The position numbers and the translations under genes were made by a program. From assembly GCF_018271975.1 (NCBI RefSeq), contig NZ_JAGUCN010000024.1:16358-80357 (forward strand): a stretch of 64,000 nucleotides of DNA, given 5' to 3'. The notes beneath the pieces were generated by a model. It saw nothing but the letters and a program-made list of their open reading frames with translations, made no database searches and had not been told where the DNA came from. Every line of letters begins with the position of its first letter. Within the stretch, counting starts at the first letter, position 1. Source of the DNA: Carboxylicivirga mesophila (lineage in GTDB: Bacteria > Bacteroidota > Bacteroidia > Bacteroidales > Marinilabiliaceae). Below are positions 17,848 through 26,904 of this stretch, piece after piece.

Positions 17848-18405
17848 TTATATGTTTTCTTCGTCTTCCGGAAATTCAAGTTTAATAAGGGCAAAAATGG
17901 CATAATTAATCATGTCCATATAGTTGGCATCAATGCCTTCAGAAATAATTGTCTGCCCCAGATTATCCTCAATCTGTTTGGTGCGGTGAAGCTTCATAAG
18001 AATAAGGTCGGTGAATGAACTTACGCGCATTTTTCGCCAGGCCTCGTCATAATCATGGTTTTTATTTTCCATGAGAGCCTTAGCACTATATATATTATTG
18101 AGGTACATTTTCAGAGCTTCATCGTGGTCCATCTCTGGTTGTTCGGCGGGTTTAAGTTCGAGCTGAACAAGAGCCATAGCACAGTAGTTTACAATGCCAA
18201 TAAACTCATCCCTGATGCCTTCATCCACCTTTGAGGTGCCCTTTGTTTCGATGCTTCTGATACGCTGGGCTTTAATAAATATTTGGTCGGTCATGCTTGA
18301 TGGCCTGAGGATGCGCCACGCTGTTCCGTAATCTTTCATCTTTTTCTCAAAGATGTCTTTGCAAATATTAATGACGTGATTGAATTGACTATCTGTTTTT
18401 GACAC
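17848..18405 (-). CDS. DUF1599 protein with internal duplication
   Basis: Soluble protein of 185 residues made of two similar halves. Each half has the pattern K-x-x-DY-x-x-AWR-x-(L/M)R-x-SS-x-TD: KMKDYGTAWRILRPSSMTDQ in the first and NHDYDEAWRKMRVSSFTDLI in the second, each followed by K-x-x-R-x-x-x-IE. DUF1599 is a Bacteroidota-type family with no proven function; the conserved acidic and Arg residues suggest a nucleotide-related fold similar to MazG-type helical bundles, but that is speculative. First gene of the DUF1599-DoxX-tpiA operon. Confidence 0.82.
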   Translation of the reverse strand: MSKTDSQFNHVINICKDIFEKKMKDYGTAWRILRPSSMTDQIFIKAQRIRSIETKGTSKVDEGIRDEFIGIVNYCAMALVQLELKPAEQPEMDHDEALKMYLNNIYSAKALMENKNHDYDEAWRKMRVSSFTDLILMKLHRTKQIEDNLGQTIISEGIDANYMDMINYAIFALIKLEFPEDEENI

Positions 18406-18551
18406 GTTATATGCTTTTTTGAATGGAGGCGTAAAATTATCAAAAAATGATAAATATTGAGGTATAATTAATTAGATTCTAACGATTGAATCGCATTATT
18501 TATATTGAATTGATAATTAGGAAGTATTGTAATAGAAGAAAAAACTAAAGC

Positions 18552-18633
18552 GGCTTTTGGCCGAAATCGACCCACGGGCTGCTGTGATGGAAATGTCCTT
18601 GCCAGAAGGAAATTCCAGTCAAAAGCCAAAAGC
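18552..18633. other. intergenic structured segment with two alternative closing stems
   Basis: The left arm 18552-18561 (GGCTTTTGGC) can pair over 10 bp with 18618-18627 (one G-U), or its last nine bases (18553-18561) can pair perfectly with 18625-18633, because the right side carries CAAAAGC twice in tandem. Inside lies a further hairpin (GGAA..TCCTT gccag AAGGA..TTCC, about 18590-18615). On the minus strand the outer stem is followed by a T tract. It may be a terminator for the gene at 18685 or a small structured RNA. Confidence 0.35.
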
Positions 18634-18684
18634 GAATATAGTGCTTTGTTTTTGCATATTTATACAATAAGTAACAATGATGCA

Positions 18685-18927
18685 TTATTTTTTTGCCAAG
18701 CGAATAACTATCCCAACTACAGCGCCGATACCACCACAGATAGCAATATTATTTCTGACTTTTGCGATGCCCGATATTTTTTGCCCCAGTGACACGAGTT
18801 CATTAGATGCAGGCTTTAGTAAAGTGCTTATGCTGACATATTCACCCGCAATTTTACCAAAAAACAGGTAGCCGATAATAAGACCGAGAAGGGCAAAAAT
18901 TAATACACTAACAATAGAATGTTTCAT
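18685..18927 (-). CDS. small membrane protein, 80 aa, two helices
   Basis: Small inner-membrane protein with an N-terminal helix (SVLIFALLGLIIGYLFF, about residues 5-21), a polar middle of about 35 residues (STLLKPASNELVSLGQKISGI) and a Gly-rich C-terminal helix (NNIAICGGIGAVVGIVIRLAKK). No known domain recognised. Similar two-helix hypothetical proteins are common in Bacteroidota. The gene stands alone, divergent from the TonB-C-terminal gene. Confidence 0.65.
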   Translation of the reverse strand: MKHSIVSVLIFALLGLIIGYLFFGKIAGEYVSISTLLKPASNELVSLGQKISGIAKVRNNIAICGGIGAVVGIVIRLAKK

Positions 18928-19087
18928 AATTCTGAAGGTTTATTTTAAATAAGTTGCACTATTGTGGTGGGCTAAGTTAGGAATTATTGACAGGCAATTG
19001 CATATTTTAGCAGTATTTACTGGCTTATTGCATGTGCCTTCCAAAATTGTTGTATATTCAGCAAATGACTACCAAAATGTATTTAAA

Positions 19088-19729
19088 GTGAAACAAACAG
19101 GCTGGTTATATATTAGCATTTGCATTAGTTTAATGGCTTTGGCCAGCACGGTTGTTAGTGCCCAGGATAGAGAGTTGGTGACAAAAGAGCGGGGACTTTT
19201 TAAAGAAGTTTGCTGGGTAGATGTCAATGATACGGCTATTCGCAACGGACAAAGTACAACGTATTACAAGGGTAAAGTTATTGAGCAGGGGCGATACTTG
19301 AAAAATTCACGTGTGGGACGATGGCGCTTTTATAATCTGGAGAGTATCCTTGATTATGAATATGATTTTGACAGGAACGAACTTGTTATGATGAGTGGTC
19401 AGGATAGGCATGAATTAAAAATGAAAACACCTTGCCTGTTTATGGGTAGCCCTTTAATACCTTATCTGTTTTTAGTTAATAATTTAAGTTATCCCCGAAG
19501 CGCTGTGAATGAATCTGTTGAGGGTAGGGTGGTTTTAGCTTTAAGGGTTGATGAAACAGGTCATGTTATCGGCTTTTATATAGCAGAAAGGTTACATCCA
19601 ACCATTGACAGGGCTGTTGTTGAAGTGGCTAAAACGATGCCTGATAAATGGCGTTTCATTGCGGCAACAAACATGGGACATCCAGTTGCCAGTGAATACC
19701 ATATTGCCATTGAATTTCAACTGGAGTAG
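19088..19729 (+). CDS. exported protein with TonB C-terminal-like domain
   Basis: The frame is open from 18962, but the sequence before 19088 is not signal-like; a GTG at 19088 gives KQTGWLYISICISLMALAST with cleavage near VSA-QD, so it is preferred (213 residues). The C-terminal ~90 residues form a TonB_C-like domain: VEGRVVLALRVDETGHVIGFYIAERLHPTIDRAV (written in two parts: VEGRVVLALRVDETGHVIG and FYIAERLHPTIDRAVVEVA), then MPDKWRFIAATNMG. The middle resembles MORN-like repeats (YYKGKVIEQGRYLKNSRVG). Unlike a true TonB there is no Pro-rich spacer or N-terminal anchor, so energy transduction is doubtful; it may be a periplasmic binding protein. Confidence 0.65.
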   Translation: MKQTGWLYISICISLMALASTVVSAQDRELVTKERGLFKEVCWVDVNDTAIRNGQSTTYYKGKVIEQGRYLKNSRVGRWRFYNLESILDYEYDFDRNELVMMSGQDRHELKMKTPCLFMGSPLIPYLFLVNNLSYPRSAVNESVEGRVVLALRVDETGHVIGFYIAERLHPTIDRAVVEVAKTMPDKWRFIAATNMGHPVASEYHIAIEFQLE

Positions 19730-19738
19730 TGTAATCGG

Positions 19739-21736
19739 TTAACTTCGTTCGATGCACTTACTGATGTATTTCTTAAGTTTTAGTTTATCAGTCAGTAGTC
19801 GGCCTGTTTCTCCTTCTGCCGGACTATAAACGATTTCTGATTCGTATTGTCCTACTTTAATCAAAGAAGCTTTCCTAACTTGCGGAATAGCAAGTAGCAG
19901 ATTCATCTCTTCCGACTTTAAACTTGCATCAATTAGTATGACTGGACAGGTGTGAGCTAGTGGTACATTCAAAAGCGCCTGAAACTGAAACAGACAAAGT
20001 ACCTTTGTGTCTTCGATAGCAACGGGTGCATCCTGTGGCTTGTTGGAGTAAAACAGTATTGTGTTAGCTGTTTTACTGTCCTGTGCAGAATGTCCGTCAG
20101 CCGGTATAACAAAATGAAATTCAGAGCCTACTTTTTCGACTGATGTTACCCAAAGGAATCCACCAAGTGCATTGGCAAGATGCTTACAAATGCTAAGCCC
20201 TAGTCCTGCACCGCCAAAGTCTCTTGAATTTTCATCATTTGCTTGTCTGAATTTATGAAAGATATTGGGTATTTTATGCTTCGGAATACCAATTCCAGTA
20301 TCAGACACAATGAACTCAACTGAATTATCTTTTCGGTACTGATAGCTTAAAGTAACAGTACCACTGTAAGTAAATTTCAACGCATTATCAATTAAGTGTC
20401 TGAGCGTTTGTTTAACACGTTCTTTATCGGTAATGATTGCGGGTGTGTCAAAACCAATTGGCTCTTGTACCCGAAACTGCAGGTTGGCATTGTTCGCCAC
20501 AAGAGGGGCTGCATATTCACTAAGCTCATTAACTATTTCATGGGCATATGTACAGTTTAAATCAAGGCTTATTAAGCCCGACTCAATTTTGGAGAACTCC
20601 ATAATATCATTCAGCAGTCTCAATAATTCATTGGAACTTGTTTTAACAATGTTATGAAACTCTTTTCGCTCAGGGCCTGTAAGCTGGTCGTCGCACATTA
20701 GTTCAGTAAATCCCATGATGCTGTTTAGGGGTGTTCTAACTTCGTGAGACATGTTTGCCAAAAATGAAGATTTAAGACGATCAGATTCCTCAGCACGTTG
20801 AGTAGCTTTTCTGACTTCATTCTGCATTTGTACTCGCTCAGAGATATCGATTAAAATAAGTAAATTATTGGTCTTGCCATGGTTCAAAAGTTCTATTTTA
20901 AAGACCTCTACTGGCTGGGTGGTATTATTAGGGGTAAGTAAATGAAATACTAAAGGTGACTTATACGAAATATCTCCATTAAGGAGTTGAGAGATGGCGA
21001 CATGTTCATCCTCAATAATAATATCGGTCAGTACTTTTTGGTGTAATGTCTGCGAATCAGTTTTTAATAGATGTATGGCACTGTGGTTAAAATCAGTAAT
21101 AGTATTGTCCTGATTAAGCAGTAGTATGGGTAATTGAACGCTAGCAATGCTAGCTGTGAGTTGATGTTGTTCCTGTTCGCTTATGTACTGATGGCTGATC
21201 TCCTCTATAATAACGGTAAATAGCTGGATGCTTACATCACTTATTTGTACAGGTCGTATCGCAATCTTATAATACCTCGTATCTTCACTTTGGGCAATCA
21301 CATCACCAGAAGAGTCCAGTTGCAGTTGTTGTGCATTCAGTTTTAGTTGTTTGTCCCAGTGATGCGATTCTGTAATTTTTTGATGCTTTACTAATTGTTT
21401 GTATAAGGAGTTACAATAAATGACTTTCTGTTTTTCGTTTGAGATACAAGCCGGGTAGGGGATAAGCTCAATCATTTGCTGAAGGTTACCAGCAATTGTT
21501 TGGGCTTCATGATTGATATTAATGTGGGCTTTTCGCGTACTTTGTTTTTTACTGTTGTTTCTGAAATTGATATATAGATAGACCATCAGAGATAGCCCCA
21601 GTAGAGCTATAATTTGGTAAAACAAACTTTGGACATCTTCTACATCCAGTTGGCCATTGTCGGCCAAAGCATTGGTAAAAGTTGCCAGAAAGAAGAATAA
21701 GTTATAGTAGCGAACAGCCTGTCGGTTGAACATCAA
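19739..21736 (-). CDS. PAS-domain sensor histidine kinase with degenerate receiver-like tail
   Basis: Membrane-bound sensor kinase of 665 residues. A hydrophobic start and a helix at about 38-57 (YQIIALLGLSLMVYLYINF) are followed by two PAS-like domains (about 80-195 and 196-310). The kinase core has the H-box FLANMSHEVRTPLNS (phospho-His near residue 336), N-box DNALKFTYSG, G1 DTGIGIPKHKIPNIFHKF and G2 GGAGLGLSICKHLANALGG. The final ~110 residues look like a receiver domain that has lost most landmarks, though VILIDASL could hold the phospho-acceptor Asp. No response regulator is adjacent. An excellent promoter lies just upstream. Confidence 0.85.
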   Translation of the reverse strand: MMFNRQAVRYYNLFFFLATFTNALADNGQLDVEDVQSLFYQIIALLGLSLMVYLYINFRNNSKKQSTRKAHININHEAQTIAGNLQQMIELIPYPACISNEKQKVIYCNSLYKQLVKHQKITESHHWDKQLKLNAQQLQLDSSGDVIAQSEDTRYYKIAIRPVQISDVSIQLFTVIIEEISHQYISEQEQHQLTASIASVQLPILLLNQDNTITDFNHSAIHLLKTDSQTLHQKVLTDIIIEDEHVAISQLLNGDISYKSPLVFHLLTPNNTTQPVEVFKIELLNHGKTNNLLILIDISERVQMQNEVRKATQRAEESDRLKSSFLANMSHEVRTPLNSIMGFTELMCDDQLTGPERKEFHNIVKTSSNELLRLLNDIMEFSKIESGLISLDLNCTYAHEIVNELSEYAAPLVANNANLQFRVQEPIGFDTPAIITDKERVKQTLRHLIDNALKFTYSGTVTLSYQYRKDNSVEFIVSDTGIGIPKHKIPNIFHKFRQANDENSRDFGGAGLGLSICKHLANALGGFLWVTSVEKVGSEFHFVIPADGHSAQDSKTANTILFYSNKPQDAPVAIEDTKVLCLFQFQALLNVPLAHTCPVILIDASLKSEEMNLLLAIPQVRKASLIKVGQYESEIVYSPAEGETGRLLTDKLKLKKYISKCIERS

Positions 21737-21764
21737 TTAAAATTTTCATTGGTCAATTAAGCAA

Positions 21765-21795
21765 CAAAAGTATTTCTTTATAGACTCGTTACAAT
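21765..21795 (-). promoter_or_regulatory. promoter of the histidine kinase gene
   Basis: On the minus strand, ATTG (21795-21792) is followed after exactly 19 nt by TACTTTTG (21772-21765), a full match to the -7 consensus TAnnTTTG. It lies 29 bp upstream of the start codon. Confidence 0.65.
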
Positions 21796-21887
21796 AAAAG
21801 TGTTTGAAAAAAATCAAAGTCAACTTAAAATCCCATAATTATACAGATATTTCGAATATTCTTACAGTCCATAAACGTTAACTTTAT

Positions 21888-21895
21888 TAACTTTG
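21888..21895 (+). promoter_or_regulatory. -7 promoter element of argS
   Basis: TAACTTTG, a full -7 match, 38 bp upstream of the argS start codon. The -33 element is not recognisable. Confidence 0.45.
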
Positions 21896-21933
21896 CCAGT
21901 CAGAAAATTAACGAGCATATTAAATATACGAAA

Positions 21934-23727
21934 ATGATAATTGAAAGTCAGATAAAAGCTTCGGTAGTAAAAGCAGTGAATGATTTATATGGAGCCAGCA
22001 TTACAGAAGAGGCCGTTCAATTGCAGTTGACACGTAAAGACATGAAGGGCGATTATACTGTTGTTGTCTTTCCACTTTTGAAAATCTCTAAGAAGAATCC
22101 GGTTGAAACAGGTAATGATCTTGGAAACTATATCAAAAAGGAATGTGTTGAAGTGGCCGAATTTGAAGTAGTGAAAGGCTTTTTGAACTTGCAATTATCA
22201 ACAGCATACTGGTTGGGGCTTTTAAATGAGCATGTGCATAATGCCGAGTACGGAAAAACCGAAGCAACGGACAAGTCGCCTTTGGTGATGATTGAATATT
22301 CATCGCCCAATACCAATAAGCCACTTCACCTGGGACATATTCGTAACAACCTTTTGGGGTATTCATTATCCCGCATTGTTGAGGCAAACGGTAATAGAGT
22401 GGTAAAGACCAATATTGTCAACGACCGAGGTATACATATTTGTAAATCTATGCTCGCCTGGAAAAAGTGGGGTGAAGGACAAACACCAGAATCTACAGGC
22501 AAAAAGGGTGACCATCTGGTTGGGGATTTCTATGTAAAATTTGATCAGGAATATAAGAAAGAGCAAGCTGAATTGATGGCAGCCGGCCAGTCAAAAGAAG
22601 AAGCAGAGGCCAACTCTCCTTTGATGAAGGAAGCGCGTGAGATGCTTTTAAAGTGGGAGGCTCACGATCCTGAGGTTTATGCACTTTGGCAGCAAATGAA
22701 CCAATGGGTTTACCAGGGATTCGATGTTACCTACAAGCAGATGGGTGTAGATTTCGACAAGATTTATTACGAATCAGATACTTATAAGGTAGGTCGTGAT
22801 ATGGTGCTGGAAGGCCTGGATAAGAAAGTGTTCTATCGTCGTGAAGATAACAGTGTGTGGGCTAACCTTGAGAATGATGGCCTGGATGAAAAGCTGTTGC
22901 TGCGTGCCGATGGTACCAGTGTGTATATGACACAGGATATTGGTACAGCCAAGCTGCGCTACGATGATTACAATATCGATAAAATGGTTTACGTGGTGGG
23001 TAATGAGCAAAACTACCATTTTAAAGTGTTGGCCATCCTGCTTGATCGTTTAGGCCTTGAATGGGGTAAGGATTTGGTACACTTTAGCTATGGAATGGTT
23101 GAGTTACCCGAAGGCAAAATGAAGTCGCGTGAAGGAACAGTGGTTGATGCTGATGATTTGATGGCAGATATGATCAATACTGCCCACGATATGTCAAAGG
23201 AACTGGGTAAGCTGGAAGGCTATAGTGAAGAAGAAGCCGAACGCGTTTATGAAACCATTGCGCTTGGAGCCTTAAAGTACTTTATTCTTAAAGTTGATCC
23301 AAGGAAGAATATGACTTTCGATCCTAAAGAATCGATTGATTTTAATGGTAATACCGGACCATTTATTCAGTACACTTATGCCCGTATACAGTCCATCTAT
23401 CGTAAAGCCCAAGCCAACGGCATTGAAGTGCCTGACGCGATAAGTGCAGAAACGGCTATGTCGGAGAAGGAAATTCAGTTAATGCGCATGATTAGCAATT
23501 TCCCATCCGTTGTAGCAGAAGCTGGTAAGGTTTATAGTCCGGCTTTAATAGCCAACTTTGTTTATGATTTGGCCAAAGAGTTCAATCAGTTCTACCACGA
23601 ATCGCCAATTGCGGTTGAAGAGGATGAAGTTAAGCGTGCCATGCGTCTGCTACTTTGTCAATCAGTAGGAACTGTTATTAAAAATGCGATGTGGATGATG
23701 GGTATTAATGTCCCTGAAAGGATGTAG
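21934..23727 (+). CDS. argS: arginine--tRNA ligase
   Basis: Class I aminoacyl-tRNA synthetase charging tRNA-Arg, cytoplasmic, 597 residues. The N-terminal Arg-tRNA-synthetase domain (about 1-90) is followed by the catalytic core with the HIGH-type motif in NKPLHLGHIRNNLLG (about 128-142) and a KMSK-type loop in GKMKSREGTVV (about 388-398). The C-terminal anticodon-binding DALR domain is present and ends with MWMMGINVPERM, as in most ArgRS. A terminator follows. This is a housekeeping gene with no oddity. Confidence 0.97.
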   Translation: MIIESQIKASVVKAVNDLYGASITEEAVQLQLTRKDMKGDYTVVVFPLLKISKKNPVETGNDLGNYIKKECVEVAEFEVVKGFLNLQLSTAYWLGLLNEHVHNAEYGKTEATDKSPLVMIEYSSPNTNKPLHLGHIRNNLLGYSLSRIVEANGNRVVKTNIVNDRGIHICKSMLAWKKWGEGQTPESTGKKGDHLVGDFYVKFDQEYKKEQAELMAAGQSKEEAEANSPLMKEAREMLLKWEAHDPEVYALWQQMNQWVYQGFDVTYKQMGVDFDKIYYESDTYKVGRDMVLEGLDKKVFYRREDNSVWANLENDGLDEKLLLRADGTSVYMTQDIGTAKLRYDDYNIDKMVYVVGNEQNYHFKVLAILLDRLGLEWGKDLVHFSYGMVELPEGKMKSREGTVVDADDLMADMINTAHDMSKELGKLEGYSEEEAERVYETIALGALKYFILKVDPRKNMTFDPKESIDFNGNTGPFIQYTYARIQSIYRKAQANGIEVPDAISAETAMSEKEIQLMRMISNFPSVVAEAGKVYSPALIANFVYDLAKEFNQFYHESPIAVEEDEVKRAMRLLLCQSVGTVIKNAMWMMGINVPERM

Positions 23728-23749
23728 AAATAATTGAAAACTAGACAAG

Positions 23750-23773
23750 AGCCTGCTGTTTGCAGGCTTTTTT
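23750..23773 (+). terminator. terminator after argS
   Basis: 7-bp stem AGCCTGC/GCAGGCT with a 5-nt loop, followed by six Ts. Confidence 0.85.
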
Positions 23774-23913
23774 ATTATAGTACAACTTTTTTTAATGGTT
23801 AATTATTAAGGAATAATCAATATATTTGGTTAACCTAAAGTGGCAAGAGCAATAAATCGCCGTGTCAACCCGTTTGCAGAGTATATTAACACCCACAAAT
23901 AATACTATTTAAA

Positions 23914-24507
23914 ATGAGATTTTTTTCGCTGGTTTTTACTACGATGTTGGTTGTTCAGTCAACTAATTTGTTTGCACAAAATGATTTGGCTTCAAGGTTC
24001 GACTCATTATCCTTAAAAGCACAGTTCGATTACGTTTATGAGAAATCAGAAACATACGAGCGCTATAAGGTTATTAAAATTGATACCTATAAACTACTAA
24101 AAAGTAATTCGCTTGATAGTGTCAATGTGTACCGTAGTGATTTAACAAAACGAATTGATGAGATTGCGGGGCTGGAAAAAACGCTGGCGGTAAAGGATGA
24201 GACGATTAGTACATTAACTGCCGATTTAGAGTCTACAAGGAATAGTAAAGATAGCATGCAGTTTTTAGGTGCTGAGTTAGCTAAAGGTGCTTATAACTCA
24301 TTGATGTGGGGTTTGGTTTTTGGCTTACTCGCATTGGCCGTTATTTTATTCCTGATGTTTAAGCGTAGTCATGCCGTTACAAATGAAACAAAGCACCGCT
24401 TAAGTGAGGTTGAAGAAGAATTTGAGACGCATCGCAAATCTGCTTTGAAACGTGAGCAGAAGTTAGCCCGTGAGTTAATGGATGAACGCCTGAAGCATAA
24501 GTTTTAA
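23914..24507 (+). CDS. exported coiled-coil protein with one membrane helix
   Basis: A 197-residue envelope protein with a signal peptide (about 1-22, ending LFA-QN), a helical region predicted as coiled coil (about 60-115, IDEIAGLEKTLAVKDETISTL), one transmembrane helix (about 131-149, LMWGLVFGLLALAVILFLMF) and a charged cytoplasmic tail rich in Glu, Lys and Arg. Close relatives in Bacteroidota are often labelled tRNA (guanine-N1)-methyltransferase, which this protein plainly is not: no SPOUT or SAM motif is visible. Function unknown; possibly a stalk or scaffold of the inner membrane. Confidence 0.72.
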   Translation: MRFFSLVFTTMLVVQSTNLFAQNDLASRFDSLSLKAQFDYVYEKSETYERYKVIKIDTYKLLKSNSLDSVNVYRSDLTKRIDEIAGLEKTLAVKDETISTLTADLESTRNSKDSMQFLGAELAKGAYNSLMWGLVFGLLALAVILFLMFKRSHAVTNETKHRLSEVEEEFETHRKSALKREQKLARELMDERLKHKF

Positions 24508-24537
24508 GCTGCTGAACGATTAGTTAGTAGAATATCC

Positions 24538-24566
24538 AAGGAGGCTCAAACAGCCTCCTTTTTTTT
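24538..24566 (+). terminator. terminator after the coiled-coil protein gene
   Basis: 9-bp stem AAGGAGGCT/AGCCTCCTT with a 5-nt loop, followed by a long T run. Confidence 0.9.
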
Positions 24567-24868
24567 CTGAAAGTCTCAACGACTTGCTACACATCTTGAG
24601 ATGCGAAGCAAGTTTTCTTTCATACCTGTTGGTGTTTCCGTGTGTCATGAATGTTTTTTATGAGATAATCCGCTGCCTCTTTGTAGAGGAAGCCCTGCTC
24701 ATTCCAATGACAACTCCACCGACTCATGACCAACTCCCGCAGGCAGGATTCGACTTGGGCTACCAATCGATTATGCTATAATCGCTGAGGGAAGTTTGTT
24801 TCGCTATAAAACGGCCTTGCGAAAAAGAAAGCAGATACTTGTATATCAGTGAGATGAATGATATCAAC
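24567..24868. other. intergenic region with hairpins, no credible gene
   Basis: About 300 bp between a terminator and the end of the LTA-synthase-like gene. It holds a two-part hairpin at 24582-24613 (ACTTGCT/AGCAAGT enclosing CATCT/AGATG) followed by TTTTC, and a short palindrome at 24768-24784 (CGATTAT gct ATAATCG). A 65-codon frame at 24584 has no recognisable features. It may be a decayed gene or repeat. Confidence 0.4.
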
Positions 24869-26812
24869 TTACTCTACGATCAGCCTGTCTTCAATCATTC
24901 GGTTGTTGTATTGCTGAATGATTCCTTTTAATAATGGTAAGCTGTTTTTGTAGCCGCTATCAGTATTTTTAAGATTGTGCTTTAAGTATGGATCTTCTGC
25001 AATATTAAAGGCACTAATGAGGTTCTCACCATCGTAATGCAGTACGTAGTCTCCATGCACCATCTGATAGCTGTTGTTGGTATAGTTAATGGCAAATCTG
25101 TCGTTCTCAGGATGCAATAAGTCTTTTCCAAACGCTATATAAGGCTCTTTATTGAAACCAATGTAGTTAAGTACCGTTGGCATAATGTCAATCTGTTGTG
25201 CCAGTTCGTTGTTAACGCCTCTTAACGTGCTGTCGCCCGGGCTATACAATATCAGCGGAATCTGGAACTTATTAACGCTGGTTTGCGAAATATCATAATG
25301 TGCCTGTGTGCTATGGTCAGCCGTGATAACAAATAGTGTATTGTTATACCACGGCATCTGTTTAGCACTTTCAAAAAACTTTCTCAATGCATTATCGGTG
25401 TAGCCAATACCTTGATGCACTGGTAATGTACCTTTGGGGAATACATCGGTATATTGCTCGGGTACTTTAAACGGGTGGTGCGATGATAATGAAAAGAGAG
25501 AGGTCATAAAAGGTTCCTGCATCTTATTCATCTCATTGGCAAAAAACTGGAAGAATGGTTCATCCCAAATGCCCCACATGCCATCGAATTCATCATCGTT
25601 GTTAAATTCAGTCATGCCCTTGTAGGCATCAAACTTAGCCACATTAGCAAAAGAGTCAAATCCCATTGAACCGTTGGGTGCTCCATGGAAAAAGGCACTG
25701 TTATAACCATCCTTCTTTAATAAGTAAGGTAAGCCATTAATGTGGTTGGATGAATATTCAGATACAACGTATGGCAATACCAGGGCTGGTATGCTGGCCA
25801 GTACCGATGGCATTGCATCAATTGACTTGCGGCCGTTGGCATAGGTATTCGGAAAAATCAGTGCATGCTGAGCTAAAGAATCAAGAAATGGCGTATAACC
25901 TTTGTAGGACCCATTGTCAAGTTCAGGATTGAATGAACCCAGAAACTCTCTGTTAAAGCTTTCCAGAATGAAAATAACAATGTTCTTCTTCGGTTTGTCA
26001 GTAATGCTATCGGTTAAAACAACCGGGTTGAATGCTTCGTTTAACTCCTCCTTTGTTTCAAAATAATCGTAGGCTGTAAAGCTCTTTTTACCCCAGGTGC
26101 GAATCATACAAAATGGGGTGTTCAGCACAATAGACATTTCGTCAGGTGTATTAACGTATTTGCCGGCATTAGCCATGTTAATTGGCCGGGTTGAATGACG
26201 GTAGCCGCCACGCATGCCCACAATCGAAAAACCAGTAAATACAGTAAGGGCTATGACAGATAGGGCCGGATAAAACCAGCGATTCGAAAACTTAAAGGCT
26301 CTTGGCTTAATGAATGAATAACTTTTGGCTAATAAAAATACTGAAGCGATGAAAATAATGGCCACATACCAGTAATCGATGACGAACTGGCCCCATAGTT
26401 TGGTCATGTTTGTTTCGTTTTCCAGTATGTTAATCACATTGTAGGTGGTACGTTTCAGAATGAATCGATAATAAATCAGGTCGATGCTGTTAAGTGCCAG
26501 GCCAATGCTGTTAATCAGCACGAATAAGGTTTTTAAGAAAATCTGGTAGCCTTTATGAAACTTAAACGGAAGAGGTAGTAAAAACAGTAAGGCATACAGC
26601 CCGTTTAAGTATAGCATGGCACTTAAATCGAACAACAGCCCGCCTTTCATAATGGTTAAAAAGCCACTGAAAGTGATATTAGGAAACAGTTCAGTATTGA
26701 AAAGGTAAAAAAGAATACGAAACGCACTATAGAATGCCATTATTAACAGCAATCTGTAGGTGAGTACAAGGTATTCGTTCAGCTGCTTTCCTTCTTTTCC
26801 AGAAATCTTCAT
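24869..26812 (-). CDS. LTA synthase family membrane sulfatase-fold protein
   Basis: Membrane enzyme of 647 residues in the LtaS/alkaline-phosphatase superfamily. Five transmembrane helices occupy about residues 12-205; a long extracytoplasmic catalytic domain follows. Metal and nucleophile positions can be read: IFILESFNREFLGSF (metal-binding Glu), ANGRKSIDAMPSVLASIP (the Ser or Thr nucleophile region) and LFVITADHSTQAHYD (Asp-His pair). In Gram-negatives such proteins transfer phospho-headgroups such as phosphoglycerol or phosphoethanolamine onto lipids or glycans. The actual substrate is not evident. Monocistronic, with a -7 promoter element upstream. Confidence 0.87.
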   Translation of the reverse strand: MKISGKEGKQLNEYLVLTYRLLLIMAFYSAFRILFYLFNTELFPNITFSGFLTIMKGGLLFDLSAMLYLNGLYALLFLLPLPFKFHKGYQIFLKTLFVLINSIGLALNSIDLIYYRFILKRTTYNVINILENETNMTKLWGQFVIDYWYVAIIFIASVFLLAKSYSFIKPRAFKFSNRWFYPALSVIALTVFTGFSIVGMRGGYRHSTRPINMANAGKYVNTPDEMSIVLNTPFCMIRTWGKKSFTAYDYFETKEELNEAFNPVVLTDSITDKPKKNIVIFILESFNREFLGSFNPELDNGSYKGYTPFLDSLAQHALIFPNTYANGRKSIDAMPSVLASIPALVLPYVVSEYSSNHINGLPYLLKKDGYNSAFFHGAPNGSMGFDSFANVAKFDAYKGMTEFNNDDEFDGMWGIWDEPFFQFFANEMNKMQEPFMTSLFSLSSHHPFKVPEQYTDVFPKGTLPVHQGIGYTDNALRKFFESAKQMPWYNNTLFVITADHSTQAHYDISQTSVNKFQIPLILYSPGDSTLRGVNNELAQQIDIMPTVLNYIGFNKEPYIAFGKDLLHPENDRFAINYTNNSYQMVHGDYVLHYDGENLISAFNIAEDPYLKHNLKNTDSGYKNSLPLLKGIIQQYNNRMIEDRLIVE

Positions 26813-26842
26813 ATTAACTTAAGCTTGTCAAAAAAATTTGGA

Positions 26843-26850
26843 CAAAGTTA
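26843..26850 (-). promoter_or_regulatory. -7 promoter element of the LTA-synthase-like gene
   Basis: Minus-strand TAACTTTG, a full -7 match, 31 bp upstream of the start codon; no clear -33. Confidence 0.4.
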
Positions 26851-26904
26851 ATAATGAGATTAAGTTTTTTAGAGTTTTTTGTATTAAGAATCGTTAACGA
26901 CCAC

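Noticed and set aside
19088..19729. True TonB energy transducer
   Set aside because: There is no Pro-rich spacer and no N-terminal inner-membrane anchor; only the C-terminal fold is shared.
23914..24507. tRNA (guanine-N1)-methyltransferase
   Set aside because: This label is attached to similar Bacteroidota proteins, but the sequence is only a signal peptide, coiled coil and one membrane helix.
24584..24781. Short + strand coding frame
   Set aside because: No signal, domain or start context; it crosses a hairpin and a palindrome.
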